A stretch of DNA of 64,000 bases, taken from assembly GCA_963699495.1 (NCBI GenBank), contig CAVOUB010000005.1, positions 744,001 to 808,000 of the forward strand, written 5' to 3'. Below the pieces are notes generated by a model. The model was not told the DNA's origin and made no database searches. It saw only the letters and a program-made list of their open reading frames with translations. The stretch comes from JAIBJN01 sp963699495. Lineage in GTDB: Bacteria > Actinomycetota > Thermoleophilia > Gaiellales > Gaiellaceae. The first letter of the stretch is position 1. Each line of letters opens with the position of its first letter. Below are positions 54,703-63,746 of this stretch, piece by piece. The translations under genes and the position numbers were made by a program.

Positions 54703-55133
54703 TCCGCCTCACCACCTGTGACCGGCACGCGCACGGGGCCGGGCTGGCGGTGCTTCAAGGGCAGCGCGATCGTGAGCAGGCCGTTCTGGTAGCTCGCCTC
54801 GGCCGCGTCGGCGTCGAAGGCGTCTCCGATCGCGATCCGGCGCTCGAAGGGCCCGTAGTCGATCTCGATGTGCTCGTAGCGGCGGCCGTCCCCCGGGCGG
54901 GTGCGGCGGCCGGAGATGACGAGGATGCCGTCGGTGATGGCCAGGTCGACCTCCGCGGGGTCGACGCCGGGCAGCTCGGCGACGACGCGCAGGGCCGGCG
55001 GGGTCTCGGTCCGGTAGACGTCGACCCGCGGGCGGAACCCGAGCCGCTGCGGCGTGAGCCGGTGGTAGCAGAGGTCGGCGAAGAGCTCTTCCATCTCGCT
55101 CGTCAGCCGTTCGATGTTCTTCCTCTGGGTCAT
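54699..55133 (-). CDS. Small heat-shock protein (Hsp20/alpha-crystallin)
   Basis: A 144-residue holdase chaperone. An alpha-crystallin domain starts at FRPRVDVYRTETPPALRVVAELPGVDPAEVDLAITDGILVISGRR. It includes the YGPFERRIAIGDAFDADAAEASYQNGLLTIALPL segment, the conserved GLL motif. ATG 55133. Coupled to lon by ATGA, which suggests a heat-stress operon. No HrcA/CIRCE-type inverted repeat was seen in the 15 bases before the gene. Confidence 0.92.
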
Positions 55134-55148
55134 GCGACAATCGTAGCC

Positions 55149-55274
55149 ATGGGACGCCTCCCGAAAGCGGCAGGTGCAGCTGCCGGTCTCCTGGCCTACG
55201 TCTGGGTGGCCGCCGTGTACCACGCCCCCGGGGTACGGGCGCGCAAGGCGGCTCGCAGAGCCGTGCGGCGCTGA
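55149..55274 (+). CDS. Possible 41-residue membrane microprotein
   Basis: From ATG 55149 a short frame encodes GRLPKAAGAAAGLLAYVWVAAVYHAP followed by a strongly basic tail (RARKAARRAVRR). One membrane helix with positive-inside tail is plausible. Divergent from hsp20 with 15 bases between. No family is known, so it may be a chance frame. Confidence 0.4.
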   Translation: MGRLPKAAGAAAGLLAYVWVAAVYHAPGVRARKAARRAVRR

Positions 55275-55286
55275 AGCCGGATCGCT

Positions 55287-55316
55287 TTGACACGGGCAGG
55301 CAGCCGGAGCTAACCT
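55287..55316 (+). promoter_or_regulatory. Putative vegetative promoter of the MMPL transporter gene
   Basis: A perfect TTGACA (55287-55292) is followed after 18 bases by TAACCT (55311-55316). This lies about 55 bases before the ATG at 55371, the only strong promoter-like pair in the gap. Confidence 0.55.
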
Positions 55317-55370
55317 GGCCCGAGCGTGGGTAGTGACTGCTAACTATGCAGATCCGGTGAAGGAACGCTG

Positions 55371-57563
55371 ATGGAGCGCTGGACGCGGAGCATGATCCGC
55401 TACCGCTGGGTCGTCGTCTCGGTCTGGGCCGTGATCTTCCTCGTGTCCCTGGTGGCGATGTCCGGCCTGGCCGACCTGCTGACCAACCGCTTCACGCTTC
55501 CCGGCACCGACACCCACCGCGCCGAGACGATCCTCGAGGATCACTTCGGGCAGAAGACGACCGGCTCCTTCACCATCGTCGCCCGCGGTGAGCCGGGCTC
55601 GGCCCAGCGCCTGCTCGGGCCGGTTCGGGAGGCCGCCGCGAGGGCCTCGGCGGAGCTGCCGACCTCCGAGGTGGCCGCCGTGCAGCCGATCTCGGGCTCC
55701 GTCGTGACGGCCCAGATCGTCTCGAACCTCGAGCCGGCGGACGCCAAGGGCCACACGGCCGACATGCGCACGGCGATCGGCGACATCCCGGGCGCCGAGG
55801 TCTATGTCTCCGGCCAGGCGGCGATCGAGCACGACCTCGACCCCGTCTTCGCCGAGGACCTGAAGGTCGGGGAGCTCTTCATCGCCATCCCGATCGCGCT
55901 CCTCATCCTCATCTTCGTCTTCGGGACGCTCGCCTTCCTGCTGCCCTTCATCTTCGCGGCCGCGGCCATCCCGACGACCCTCGGAATCATCTGGATCTTC
56001 GCCAACTTCATGGAGCTGACGACGTACCTCCAGAACCTCGTCATGCTCATCGGCTTCGGGATCGCGATCGACTACTCGCTGCTCATCGTCTACCGCTACC
56101 GCGAGGAGCTCCAGAACGCGAAGTCCAAGGACGACGCCATCGTGAGGACGATGGAGACCGCCGGCCGGGCGGTGGTCTTCTCGGGCTCCGCGGTCGGGAT
56201 CGGCCTGGCCCTCATGCTCTTCATGCCCCTGCCCTTCATGCGGGGCTTCGGCATCGGCGGCCTGGTCATCCCGCTCGTCTCGGTGGCCTGCGCGCTGACG
56301 CTGCTCCCGGTGCTCCTCTACTTCATCGCGGCGAAGCTCGACAGCGTTCACCTGATCCCCAAGCGGATCGTCGAACGCCGGGCGGACCAGGACCGGAACA
56401 TGTGGGTGCGCCTCTCGCGGACGATCATGAAGCGCCCGGTCATCTTCGCCGCATCGACGACCGCCTTCCTCGTCCTCCTCGCGCTCCCGGTCTTCACGAT
56501 GCAGGTCGGGCCGGGCTCCAACGAGGGCATTCCGCAGGACCTCGAAGGCATCAAGGGCCTGAACATCGTCTCCGAGGAGCTCGGGGACGGTGCGCTCGCG
56601 CCGACGGCGGTCGTGATCGACACAGGCCGCCCCGACGGCGTGCAGGACCCGGCCGTGCAGGACGCGCTCGGGCGGCTCCAGGAGGGGCTCGCAGCGGATC
56701 CCGAGGTTGCGGGCGTGACCTTCGACCCGACCAGCCCCCAGAACGTCGACCCGAGCGGGCAGTACCTGCACGTGGAGGTGACCGGCAAGAGCGAGTACGG
56801 CGTCCCGGCTGCACTCGACTTCGTCGACCGGCTCCGCGACGACATCGTCCCCGGCGCGGGCTTCCCCGAGGGCGTCGACGTCTTCGCCGGCGGCGGGCCG
56901 CCCGGCGGCGCGGACTTCCTCGACCTGACCTACGGCGCCTTTCCATGGCTCGTGCTCGCCGTCCTGCTCCTGACCTACGTCCTGCTGCTGCGCGCTTTCA
57001 GGTCGGTACTGATCCCGCTGAAGGCGATCATCCTCAACCTGCTCTCGATCTGCGCGGCGTACGGGCTCCTCGTCGTCTTCTTCAAGTGGGGAGCCGCCGA
57101 CTGGTTCGGGCTCATCTCCTTCGACCAGATCGAGGGCTGGATCCCGGTGTTCGTCTTCGCCATGGTCTTCGGGCTCTCAATGGACTACGAGGTCTTCCTC
57201 GTCAGCCGCATGCGCGAGGAGTGGGACGAGACGCACGACAACGTCAGGGCGGTCTCGATGGGCCTTGCCAAGACCGGCCGGATCGTCACTGCCGCCGGCC
57301 TGATCATGTTCGCCGCATTCATGGGCTTCGTCGCGGGCTCGATCGTCGGGCTGCAGCAGTTCGGCTTCGGCCTGGCGATGGCGATCCTCATCGACGTGAC
57401 CATCGTTCGGGCGCTGCTCGTCCCCAGTGCGATGGCCATCTTCGGTCGCTGGAACTGGTGGCTTCCCGACGGCGTGGCCAGGATCTTCCGCGTGAAGCCC
57501 TCGCCGCTCGCGCCCAAGGCGCCGGGCCCCGGACCGCCTGCGCCGAGCCCGAGCGGGCGCTAG
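55371..57563 (+). CDS. MMPL/RND-family membrane transporter
   Basis: A 730-residue transporter with the two-repeat RND layout: one N-terminal helix (VVVSVWAVIFLVSLVAMSGLADLL), a large extracytoplasmic loop, five helices (residues about 165-320, with LVMLIGFGIAIDYSLLIVYRYREEL carrying the Asp-Tyr pair of the proton path), then a repeat of the pattern from FAASTTAFLVLLALPVF with FAMVFGLSMDYEVFLVSRMREEW. The tail is proline-rich. MmpL-type proteins export lipids or drugs in actinobacteria; the substrate is unknown here. Confidence 0.93.
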   Translation: MERWTRSMIRYRWVVVSVWAVIFLVSLVAMSGLADLLTNRFTLPGTDTHRAETILEDHFGQKTTGSFTIVARGEPGSAQRLLGPVREAAARASAELPTSEVAAVQPISGSVVTAQIVSNLEPADAKGHTADMRTAIGDIPGAEVYVSGQAAIEHDLDPVFAEDLKVGELFIAIPIALLILIFVFGTLAFLLPFIFAAAAIPTTLGIIWIFANFMELTTYLQNLVMLIGFGIAIDYSLLIVYRYREELQNAKSKDDAIVRTMETAGRAVVFSGSAVGIGLALMLFMPLPFMRGFGIGGLVIPLVSVACALTLLPVLLYFIAAKLDSVHLIPKRIVERRADQDRNMWVRLSRTIMKRPVIFAASTTAFLVLLALPVFTMQVGPGSNEGIPQDLEGIKGLNIVSEELGDGALAPTAVVIDTGRPDGVQDPAVQDALGRLQEGLAADPEVAGVTFDPTSPQNVDPSGQYLHVEVTGKSEYGVPAALDFVDRLRDDIVPGAGFPEGVDVFAGGGPPGGADFLDLTYGAFPWLVLAVLLLTYVLLLRAFRSVLIPLKAIILNLLSICAAYGLLVVFFKWGAADWFGLISFDQIEGWIPVFVFAMVFGLSMDYEVFLVSRMREEWDETHDNVRAVSMGLAKTGRIVTAAGLIMFAAFMGFVAGSIVGLQQFGFGLAMAILIDVTIVRALLVPSAMAIFGRWNWWLPDGVARIFRVKPSPLAPKAPGPGPPAPSPSGR

Positions 57564-57651
57564 CAGGGCCCGAGCTCGGCCACGACCCGGGCGGGGAGCA
57601 TCCGAAGCGACTACACCGACCCGCGGCTCCGGGTTTCGTAAGCTGTCCTCC

Positions 57652-58143
57652 GTGGAGCTGGAGGTCGTCGAGGGCAACATCGCCGAGCTCGAAGTCGACG
57701 CGATCGCGAACGCCGCCAACAACCACCTGTGGATGGGCGCCGGGGTGGCCGGGGCGATCAAGGGCGCGGGTGGCGAGGAGATCGAGCGCGAGGCGGTGGC
57801 GAAGGGGCCGATCGAGATCGGCGACGCCGTCGCGACCGGAGCGGGGAGCCTTCCCGCCCGGTATGTGATCCACGGCGCCGTCATGGGCCAGGATCTCAGC
57901 ACGGACGGCGACAAGATCGCCCGGACGACGAAGCGCGTGCTCGAGGTGGCCGACGAGCTTGGCGTGCGCAGCCTCGCCTTGCCGGCATTCGGCACCGGTG
58001 TCGGCGGCTTCCCGCTGCAGGAGTGCGCGGCGATCATGGTGGGCCAGGCCCGTGCCCACGAGCCGGCGAGCCTCGAGCGCGTGGTCTTCGCCGTGTACGG
58101 CGACGCAGCCGAGGAAGCCTTCCGCGCCGCTCTCGACGAGTAG
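57652..58143 (+). CDS. Macro-domain protein (ADP-ribose-binding)
   Basis: A 163-residue single macro domain: VEGNIAELEVDAIANAANNHLWMGAGVAGAIKGAGG (the NAANxxLxxGxGVAGAI ligand loop), GDAVATGAGSLPARYVIHGAVMG and LALPAFGTGVGGFPLQECAAIM (second loop, GTGxGG). These bind ADP-ribose or remove it from proteins or nucleic acids. GTG start at 57652. It has no obvious link to neighbouring genes. Confidence 0.9.
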   Translation: MELEVVEGNIAELEVDAIANAANNHLWMGAGVAGAIKGAGGEEIEREAVAKGPIEIGDAVATGAGSLPARYVIHGAVMGQDLSTDGDKIARTTKRVLEVADELGVRSLALPAFGTGVGGFPLQECAAIMVGQARAHEPASLERVVFAVYGDAAEEAFRAALDE

Positions 58144-58194
58144 ATGACTGACCGCCACGCCAAGCACCGGCCAGCCATCTAGCATCAGCCCGTC

Positions 58195-58995
58195 ATGGAG
58201 GGCAGCGGCATCCGGGCCAGAGGGCTCATCTGCGCGGGCGGGGAGGCGACGCGCCTCCAGGAGCTGACGCGCATCACGAACAAGCACCTTCTCCCGGTCG
58301 GCCGCTGGCCGATGGTCTACTACCCGCTTCAGCTGATGCAGCTCCTCGGGATCAGGGACGTCCTGATCGTCACCGGACAGGGGCACGCCGGGGACTTCAT
58401 CGACCTGCTGGGCGACGGCCGGATCCAGGAGCGCGACGGCGACGGTCTCCTCTTCGACCTCGATCTCACCTACAAGGTGCAGACCGAGCCGGGCGGGATC
58501 GCGCAGGTCGTCGGCATGGCCGAGGCCTTCGCGGGCGGCGACGCCCTCGTGGTCTGCCTCGGCGACAACATCTTCGAGCACGCGGAGGCCGAGGTCGTGC
58601 GGGCGTGGGCGGCGGATCCCGACGGGGCTCTCATCTTCGTCAAGGAGGTGCCCGACCCGGAGCGTTTCGGCGTCGTCGTCTACGGCGAGGACGGCGGCGT
58701 GGCCGACGTCGTCGAGAAGGCGGGAATCGTGGACACGCGCTACGACTCGCCGCCCTCGAACGACGCGGTCGTGGGCCTCTACTGCTACCCGCCCGACGTC
58801 TTCGGGATCATCCGTGGCCTGGCGCCGTCCTCGCGCGGCGAGCTCGAGATCACCGACGTCAACCGCTGGTACGCGGAGCAGGGGCGGCTGCGCTCCGCGC
58901 GCGTGAGCGGGTGGTGGCGCGACGCGGGGACGCACGAGGCGCTGGGGCGGATCGGGAACCTCATCGACGAGACGGGGGCGAACAAGCCCGCGTGA
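58195..58995 (+). CDS. rmlA: Glucose-1-phosphate thymidylyltransferase-like nucleotidyltransferase
   Basis: First enzyme of dTDP-rhamnose synthesis. The 266-residue protein has RGLICAGGEATRLQELTRITNKHLLPVGRWPMVYYPLQLMQLLGI, the nucleotide-binding start of RmlA, in which GGxGTRL is here GGEATRL. VVCLGDNIFEH provides the metal-binding Asp near residue 122; EVPDPERFGVVVY and ITDVNRWYAEQG also fit. ATG 58195. Followed directly by rmlC, rmlD and rmlB, so the function is supported by context. Confidence 0.9.
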   Translation: MEGSGIRARGLICAGGEATRLQELTRITNKHLLPVGRWPMVYYPLQLMQLLGIRDVLIVTGQGHAGDFIDLLGDGRIQERDGDGLLFDLDLTYKVQTEPGGIAQVVGMAEAFAGGDALVVCLGDNIFEHAEAEVVRAWAADPDGALIFVKEVPDPERFGVVVYGEDGGVADVVEKAGIVDTRYDSPPSNDAVVGLYCYPPDVFGIIRGLAPSSRGELEITDVNRWYAEQGRLRSARVSGWWRDAGTHEALGRIGNLIDETGANKPA

Positions 58996-59459
58996 TCCCG
59001 GGGATCGAGATCCTCCCGCTCAGGTACTTCTCGGACGAGCGTGGCTGGTTCGTGGAGGTGCGGCGCGAGAGCCTGCTCCCGCACCGTACGGTGCAGACCA
59101 ACGTGTCGTTCTCGCGCCGGGGCGTGATCCGCGGCCTCCACTACCACGAGCGCGGGCAGGACGACCTGTTTGCGTGCCTGACCGGAATGGCACGCGTCGT
59201 CGTCCTCGACCGCGGCACGGGCGAGACCTTCACCGCGGACATCGGCGAGGAGAACCCGGTCGCGGTCTACGTACCCGGGCGCCACGCGCACGGCTTCGAG
59301 GCGCTCACGGATCTCCTCTTCTGCTACCACGTCACCCGCGAGTACGACCCCGCAGACCCCGACGAGCACGGGATTCCCTGGGACGACCAGCGCGTCAAGC
59401 ACCTGTGGAGCACGGACAGCCCAATCCTCTCCGAGCGGGACGCGCGAAGATCCTCGTAA
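58992..59459 (+). CDS. rmlC: dTDP-4-dehydrorhamnose 3,5-epimerase-like protein
   Basis: Cupin epimerase, 155 residues. It has LPLRYFSDERGWFVEVRRESLL, NVSFSRRGVIRGLHYHERGQDD with the catalytic His, VYVPGRHAHGFEAL and the conserved C-terminal IPWDD. GTG start in a GTGA overlap with rmlA. Somewhat shorter than the usual 180-190 residues. Its TAA stop lies inside the start of rmlD. Confidence 0.88.
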   Translation: MIPGIEILPLRYFSDERGWFVEVRRESLLPHRTVQTNVSFSRRGVIRGLHYHERGQDDLFACLTGMARVVVLDRGTGETFTADIGEENPVAVYVPGRHAHGFEALTDLLFCYHVTREYDPADPDEHGIPWDDQRVKHLWSTDSPILSERDARRSS

Positions 59460-60238
59460 CCGGAGCCGGCGGCCAGCTGGGCGCCGCGCTCCGGGAGGCG
59501 TTCCCCGACGCCGACGCGCGCACCCGGGCCGAGCTCGACGTTACCGAGCCGATCGCCCTCGGCTACGTGCCCGGGCTCGTCCTCCACGCAGGAGCCTGGA
59601 CCGACGTGGACGGAGCCGAGGCGGACGAGACCGGCGCCCTGCGCGCCAACGTGGAAGGGACGCGGAACGTCGTCGCCCTCGGCGCGCCGGTCGTCTACTA
59701 CTCCTCCGACTACGTCTTCGACGGGACGAAGACGGACCCGTACGTCGAGTCCGACGAGCCGGCGCCGCTCGGAGCCTACGGGCGCTCGAAGCTCCTCGGC
59801 GAGCGGGAGGTCCGGGACGGCTGGATCGTCCGGAGCTCGTGGCTCTTCGGCTGGACGGGCCACAACTTTGTGCGGACGATGCTGCGGCTCGGGGCCGAGC
59901 GGGACGAGGTGAGCGTTGTGGACGACCAGCGGGGCTCCCCGACGTACGTCGGCCACCTGGCTGCGGCGACGCGTGAGGTCGTTGCCCTTCCGGGCGGCGT
60001 CTGGCACGTGGCCGCGGACGGGGAGGCGACCTGGGCCGAGTTCGCGGCGGCGATCTTCGAAGAGGCAGGGCTCGACTGCCGGGTCGTGCCCATCTCGACC
60101 GAGGAGCTCGCGCGCCCGGCACCGCGGCCCGCGTACTCGGTCCTCCGCAGCGAGCGCGAGGGCGCGCCGCGGCTTCCGCACTGGCGCGAGGGTTTGCGCG
60201 AGTGCCTGGCTCGCCTGGACCGTCGACTTCAACGGTAG
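59405..60238 (+). CDS. rmlD: dTDP-4-dehydrorhamnose reductase
   Basis: NADPH-dependent reductase giving dTDP-L-rhamnose. AKILVTGAGGQLGAALREAFPDAD binds cofactor; LVLHAGAWTDVDGAEAD, YYSSDYVFDGTKTDPYVESDEPAPLGAYGRSKLLGE (catalytic Tyr-x3-Lys) and VVDDQRGSPTYVGHLA all fit RmlD. GTG 59405 gives 277 residues but adds 16 non-conserved residues before KILVTG; no standard start lies closer, so the true start may be non-canonical. The gene overlaps rmlC. Confidence 0.88.
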   Translation: MEHGQPNPLRAGRAKILVTGAGGQLGAALREAFPDADARTRAELDVTEPIALGYVPGLVLHAGAWTDVDGAEADETGALRANVEGTRNVVALGAPVVYYSSDYVFDGTKTDPYVESDEPAPLGAYGRSKLLGEREVRDGWIVRSSWLFGWTGHNFVRTMLRLGAERDEVSVVDDQRGSPTYVGHLAAATREVVALPGGVWHVAADGEATWAEFAAAIFEEAGLDCRVVPISTEELARPAPRPAYSVLRSEREGAPRLPHWREGLRECLARLDRRLQR

Positions 60239-60256
60239 GCCGACTACGATCAAGGC

Positions 60257-61243
60257 GTGCGCGTCCTCGTCACCGGGGGCTGCGGGTTCATCGGCAGTCA
60301 CTTCGTCAAGCGCCTCGTCTCCGTGGGGGACGAGGTCGTCGTGCTCGACAAGCTGACCTACTCGGGTCGGAAGGAGAACCTCGAGGGCGTCGACTGCGAG
60401 CTCCAGGTTGGGGATATCGCCGACCCCGAGGCCGTAGCGCGGGCCGCCGCGGGCTGCAAGGCGGTCGTCAACATCGCCGCGGAGACGCACGTCGACCGCT
60501 CCATCCTCGGGGCCACCGACTTCGGCCGCACCGAGTTCTTCGGGACGCAGGTGCTGCTCGAGGAGGTACGGCGAATCGGCGCGCGCTTCGTCCAGGTCTC
60601 CACGGACGAGGTCTACGGCGACCTCGAGCACGGCGGGTCGGCCAAGGAGACCGACCCCGCCAACCCCTCGAGCCCGTACAGCGTCGCCAAGGCGGCAGGT
60701 GATCTCCACGTTCCCGCCTACGTCCGCACCTTCGGCGTCGACGCGTCGATCACCCGCGGGTCGAACACCTACGGCCCCAACCAGTATCCCGAGAAGCTCG
60801 TGCCGCTCTTCGTCACGAACGCGCTCGACGGCGAGCCGCTGCCGGTCTACGGCGACGGGCGCCAGATCCGAGACTGGCTGCACGTGGAAGACCACTGCGC
60901 CGGTGTCGAGTTCGTGCTGCGGGAAGGCCGCCCCGGCGAGATCTACAACATCGGTGGGGGAAACGAGCGCGAGAACCTCGAGATCACCGAGCGGATCGTC
61001 CAGCTCACCGGCGCCGACCCCTCGCTCGTCCGGCATGTCACCGACCGTCCCGGCCACGACCGGCGCTATTCCCTCGACTCGTCGAAGCTGCGCTCGCTGG
61101 GGTGGGAGCCACGGCAGAGCTTCGAGGACGGCCTGGCCGAGACGGTGGAGTGGTACCGGGCGAACCGCGCCTGGTGGGAGCCGATCAAGTCGGGGGAATA
61201 CCTCGACTACTACCGCCGCCAGTACGCCGAGCGGCTCTCCTGA
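60257..61243 (+). CDS. rmlB: dTDP-glucose 4,6-dehydratase
   Basis: Second enzyme of the rhamnose pathway, 328 residues. It shows RVLVTGGCGFIGSHFVKRL (NAD), AAETHVDRSI, the catalytic STDEVYGDLEHGG, NPSSPYSVAKAAGDL (YxxxK) and TRGSNTYGPNQYPEKLVPLF. GTG start at 60257, 18 bases after rmlD. The order rmlA-rmlC-rmlD-rmlB forms a complete dTDP-rhamnose set for cell-surface polysaccharide. Confidence 0.93.
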   Translation: MRVLVTGGCGFIGSHFVKRLVSVGDEVVVLDKLTYSGRKENLEGVDCELQVGDIADPEAVARAAAGCKAVVNIAAETHVDRSILGATDFGRTEFFGTQVLLEEVRRIGARFVQVSTDEVYGDLEHGGSAKETDPANPSSPYSVAKAAGDLHVPAYVRTFGVDASITRGSNTYGPNQYPEKLVPLFVTNALDGEPLPVYGDGRQIRDWLHVEDHCAGVEFVLREGRPGEIYNIGGGNERENLEITERIVQLTGADPSLVRHVTDRPGHDRRYSLDSSKLRSLGWEPRQSFEDGLAETVEWYRANRAWWEPIKSGEYLDYYRRQYAERLS

Positions 61244-61357
61244 GTCACTCCACCTCGAAGCTGCGGCGCACCCGGAGCCCTCGTGCAACCGGTCGGCTCC
61301 CTCATGCAATCCTTACTGCACTTGCGTACTCTCAGTGCCGATAGGGGTCTAGCGGCT

Positions 61358-62971
61358 ATGCATCGGGTTCTTGTGGCAGCGGTGGTACTCGTCGTCGCAC
61401 TTTCGTGCGCGGCGGTGGCGCAGCCTGCCGCCACGTTCGCCATCAGGGGCCACGGCTGGGGCCACGGGCTGGGCCTCGCGCAGTACGGCGCGTACGGGTA
61501 CGCGCGGGACGAGGGGCGTAGCTACCAGTGGATCCTGGAGCACTACTACCAGGGGACAACCCTCGGGGCGGCCGGGGTCGGCCGCGTGAAGGTCTTGCTC
61601 GCGGACGGCGCCGGACAGCTCTCGATCGGCTCGGCGGCCCCGTTCACGGTGACGGCGAGCGGGCACACGTACAACCTGACCGGTACACACGTCTTGCGGC
61701 CGAACATGCGGATCGTGAGCGCCAACGGCCAGACTCGCACGCTCACCGAGCCGGTTCGCTTCGATCCCGGGAGCAGCCCGATTCGGCTCGCCGGACACTC
61801 GTACCGCGGCTTCCTGCGCGTCCGCGTCGAGGGCGGCCGGCTCTCGGCCGTGAACGACGTCGGCCTCGAGCAATACGTCAAGGGAGTCGTCGCCAGGGAG
61901 ATGCCGGCGTCCTGGCACCCCGAGGCGCTCAAGGCGCAGGCCGTCGTCGCGCGGACGTACGGCCTCGTGAGCCGGAAGTCAAACGCGTGGTTCGACCTCT
62001 ACGACGACACGCGGAGCCAGGTCTACGGCGGCATGGCAGCCGAGGACGCACGGACGAGCGCGGCCGTCGACGCGACTGCGGGGCAGGTCGTGCTCTCGGG
62101 CGGCACCTTCGCATGGACGTTCTACCACTCGACCTCGGGCGGCAAGACGGCCTCTCGCGAGGATGAGTGGGGGCCGCCGGCGGTCTCGTATCTCGTGGGC
62201 GTCCCCGACGCGCACGACAGCATCTCGCCGCACCACAACTGGGGCCCGACCGACGCCGAGGACGACTGCGCGAACGCCGGCCAGGACTGCGTCTGGACGG
62301 CCGCCGCCCTCAAGCGCGCGCTCGGAAGCCGCGCGCCGAGCTCGATCACCGACTTCGTCGTGTCGGCCCGCAACGGCTCCAGCCGCGTCGAAGAGGTCAC
62401 CCTGTCCGGGCCTCCCGCTGCGAAGACGATCTCGGACGCCGGCAGCACGCTCCGCTCGCTGCTCGGCCTGCGCTCCACCTGGTTCACCATCGGCGCGGTC
62501 CGGCTCACGGGCGGCGGCGCCCTCTCCAAGGGCCACGCGCGGACGCTGCACGCGTTCGCCCGCAGCATGCCCGGCGCAAAGCTCCAGAAGAGGGTCGGCG
62601 CGGGCACCTGGACGGACATGCGTCCGATTCAGGGGAGTGTCAACGTCTCTGTCAGGCCGACGGTGACGACGCTCTACCGCGTCACCTCGCCGTCCGGCTC
62701 GACGGCCGCCGTGCGGGTGCGGGTCACCCCGAAGCCCCGCCTCGTTGCCACCCGGGCGTTGCGCGCGGTGACGGGCGTCGCGGACCCGGGCAAGGCCGTG
62801 CAGGTGCAGCGGCTCGGAGCGGGGGGCTGGGTCACGGTCGCGATCGCGCTGGCGCACGCCGACGGGAGCTGGAGGGCGACGTTCGACGTCGTCCCCGGGA
62901 CGTACCGCTCGTACGTCGCCTCCGGCGGCATCGTGGCGACGAGCCCCGAGCTCAGGGTCGTCGCCCGCTAG
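61358..62971 (+). CDS. SpoIID/LytB-domain secreted protein
   Basis: From ATG 61358 (signal peptide HRVLVAAVVLVVALSCAAVA) the protein is 537 residues. It has FAIRGHGWGHGLGLAQYGAYGYA, GFLRVRVEGGRLSAVNDVGLEQYVKGVVAREMPASWHPEALKAQAVVARTYGL, DDTRSQVYGGM and FYHSTSGGKTASREDEWG, the SpoIID lytic-transglycosylase-like core. A second half has Ig-like segments (RVGAGTWTDMRPIQGSVNVSVRPTVTTLYRV). In Bacillus, SpoIID cleaves denuded glycan; here a vegetative wall role is likely, though sporulation cannot be excluded. Confidence 0.88.
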   Translation: MHRVLVAAVVLVVALSCAAVAQPAATFAIRGHGWGHGLGLAQYGAYGYARDEGRSYQWILEHYYQGTTLGAAGVGRVKVLLADGAGQLSIGSAAPFTVTASGHTYNLTGTHVLRPNMRIVSANGQTRTLTEPVRFDPGSSPIRLAGHSYRGFLRVRVEGGRLSAVNDVGLEQYVKGVVAREMPASWHPEALKAQAVVARTYGLVSRKSNAWFDLYDDTRSQVYGGMAAEDARTSAAVDATAGQVVLSGGTFAWTFYHSTSGGKTASREDEWGPPAVSYLVGVPDAHDSISPHHNWGPTDAEDDCANAGQDCVWTAAALKRALGSRAPSSITDFVVSARNGSSRVEEVTLSGPPAAKTISDAGSTLRSLLGLRSTWFTIGAVRLTGGGALSKGHARTLHAFARSMPGAKLQKRVGAGTWTDMRPIQGSVNVSVRPTVTTLYRVTSPSGSTAAVRVRVTPKPRLVATRALRAVTGVADPGKAVQVQRLGAGGWVTVAIALAHADGSWRATFDVVPGTYRSYVASGGIVATSPELRVVAR

Positions 62972-62973
62972 CA

Positions 62974-62996
62974 GCGGCCGCGCGGCGCGCGGCCGC
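62974..62996 (+). terminator. Hairpin terminator after the SpoIID-like gene
   Basis: GCGGCCGCGC (62974-62983) and GCGCGGCCGC (62987-62996) form a perfect 10-bp stem with a GGC loop, three bases after the stop. There is no T-run, which is common for high-GC actinobacterial terminators. It can serve both this gene and the convergent acyltransferase. Confidence 0.65.
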
Positions 62997-63095
62997 CTTC
63001 GACGAGTCGGTGCGCGGCGGGCGGTCGGGCGGGTGGAGGACGACGCTTTTCGGCGGCGAGGGGCTCGTCCCGCAGCTGCCCCAGCAGTCCTCGAA

Positions 63096-63746
63096 CTAGG
63101 AGAGCTCGAGCAGCTCTTCGGGCGGCACGTCTCGGATCTGCCGCGCCGGGTTTCCGACGACGACCGCGCGTGCGGGCACGTCGTGCAGGACGACCGCGCC
63201 GGCGCCGACGAAGGCCTCTTCCCCGATCTCGATTCCCGGAAGCAGGACCGCGCCGCCCCCCACTCGCGCACCCCGGCGAATGGTCGGGCCCTTCATGAGC
63301 GCCAGCCGCTCCTCGGTTCGTCCCATGAGGTTGTCGTTGGTCGTGACCACGCAGGGCGCGATGAAGACGTCCTCCTCGAGCGTCGAGTAGGCGGTCACGT
63401 AGGCGTTCGCCTGGATGCGCGTGCGCGGGCCGACGGTCGTGTCGTTCTCGACCAGGGAGCCGCGGCCGACGACCACCCCGTCGCCGAGGTCGCAGCGCTC
63501 GCGCACGCAGGCCTGGTCCCCGACGATGACGCCGCTTCCGAGGCGGCTTCCGGCGAAGACGACGGCGCAGGCGAGGATGGAGGCGCCGTCCCCGACGACG
63601 AGCGGCGGTAGCTCCTCGGCGGAGGCAGTCGACCGGGCCCCGAGCGTCGGGGGCTTCCCGACGACCGCGTTGTCGCCGATCACGACGCCCTCCCCCAGCA
63701 CCGTGCCCGGGTAGACGACCGCGCTGTCGGCGATCCGCGTGATCAA
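63096..63746 (-). CDS. Left-handed beta-helix acyltransferase
   Basis: A 216-residue hexapeptide-repeat transferase: VVYPGTVLGEGVVIGDNAVVG, VVFAGSRLGSGVIVGDQACVRERCDLGDGVVVGRGSLVENDTTVG and VGGGAVLLPGIEIGEEAFVGAGAVVLHDVPARAVVVGNPAR. The last segment is the acetyl-CoA-binding end of sugar N-acetyltransferases (WbbJ/WlbB type). Start TTG 63746 in a TTGA overlap with the upstream oxidoreductase. The pair suggests synthesis of an acetamido sugar for a surface polysaccharide. Confidence 0.85.
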   Translation of the reverse strand: MITRIADSAVVYPGTVLGEGVVIGDNAVVGKPPTLGARSTASAEELPPLVVGDGASILACAVVFAGSRLGSGVIVGDQACVRERCDLGDGVVVGRGSLVENDTTVGPRTRIQANAYVTAYSTLEEDVFIAPCVVTTNDNLMGRTEERLALMKGPTIRRGARVGGGAVLLPGIEIGEEAFVGAGAVVLHDVPARAVVVGNPARQIRDVPPEELLELS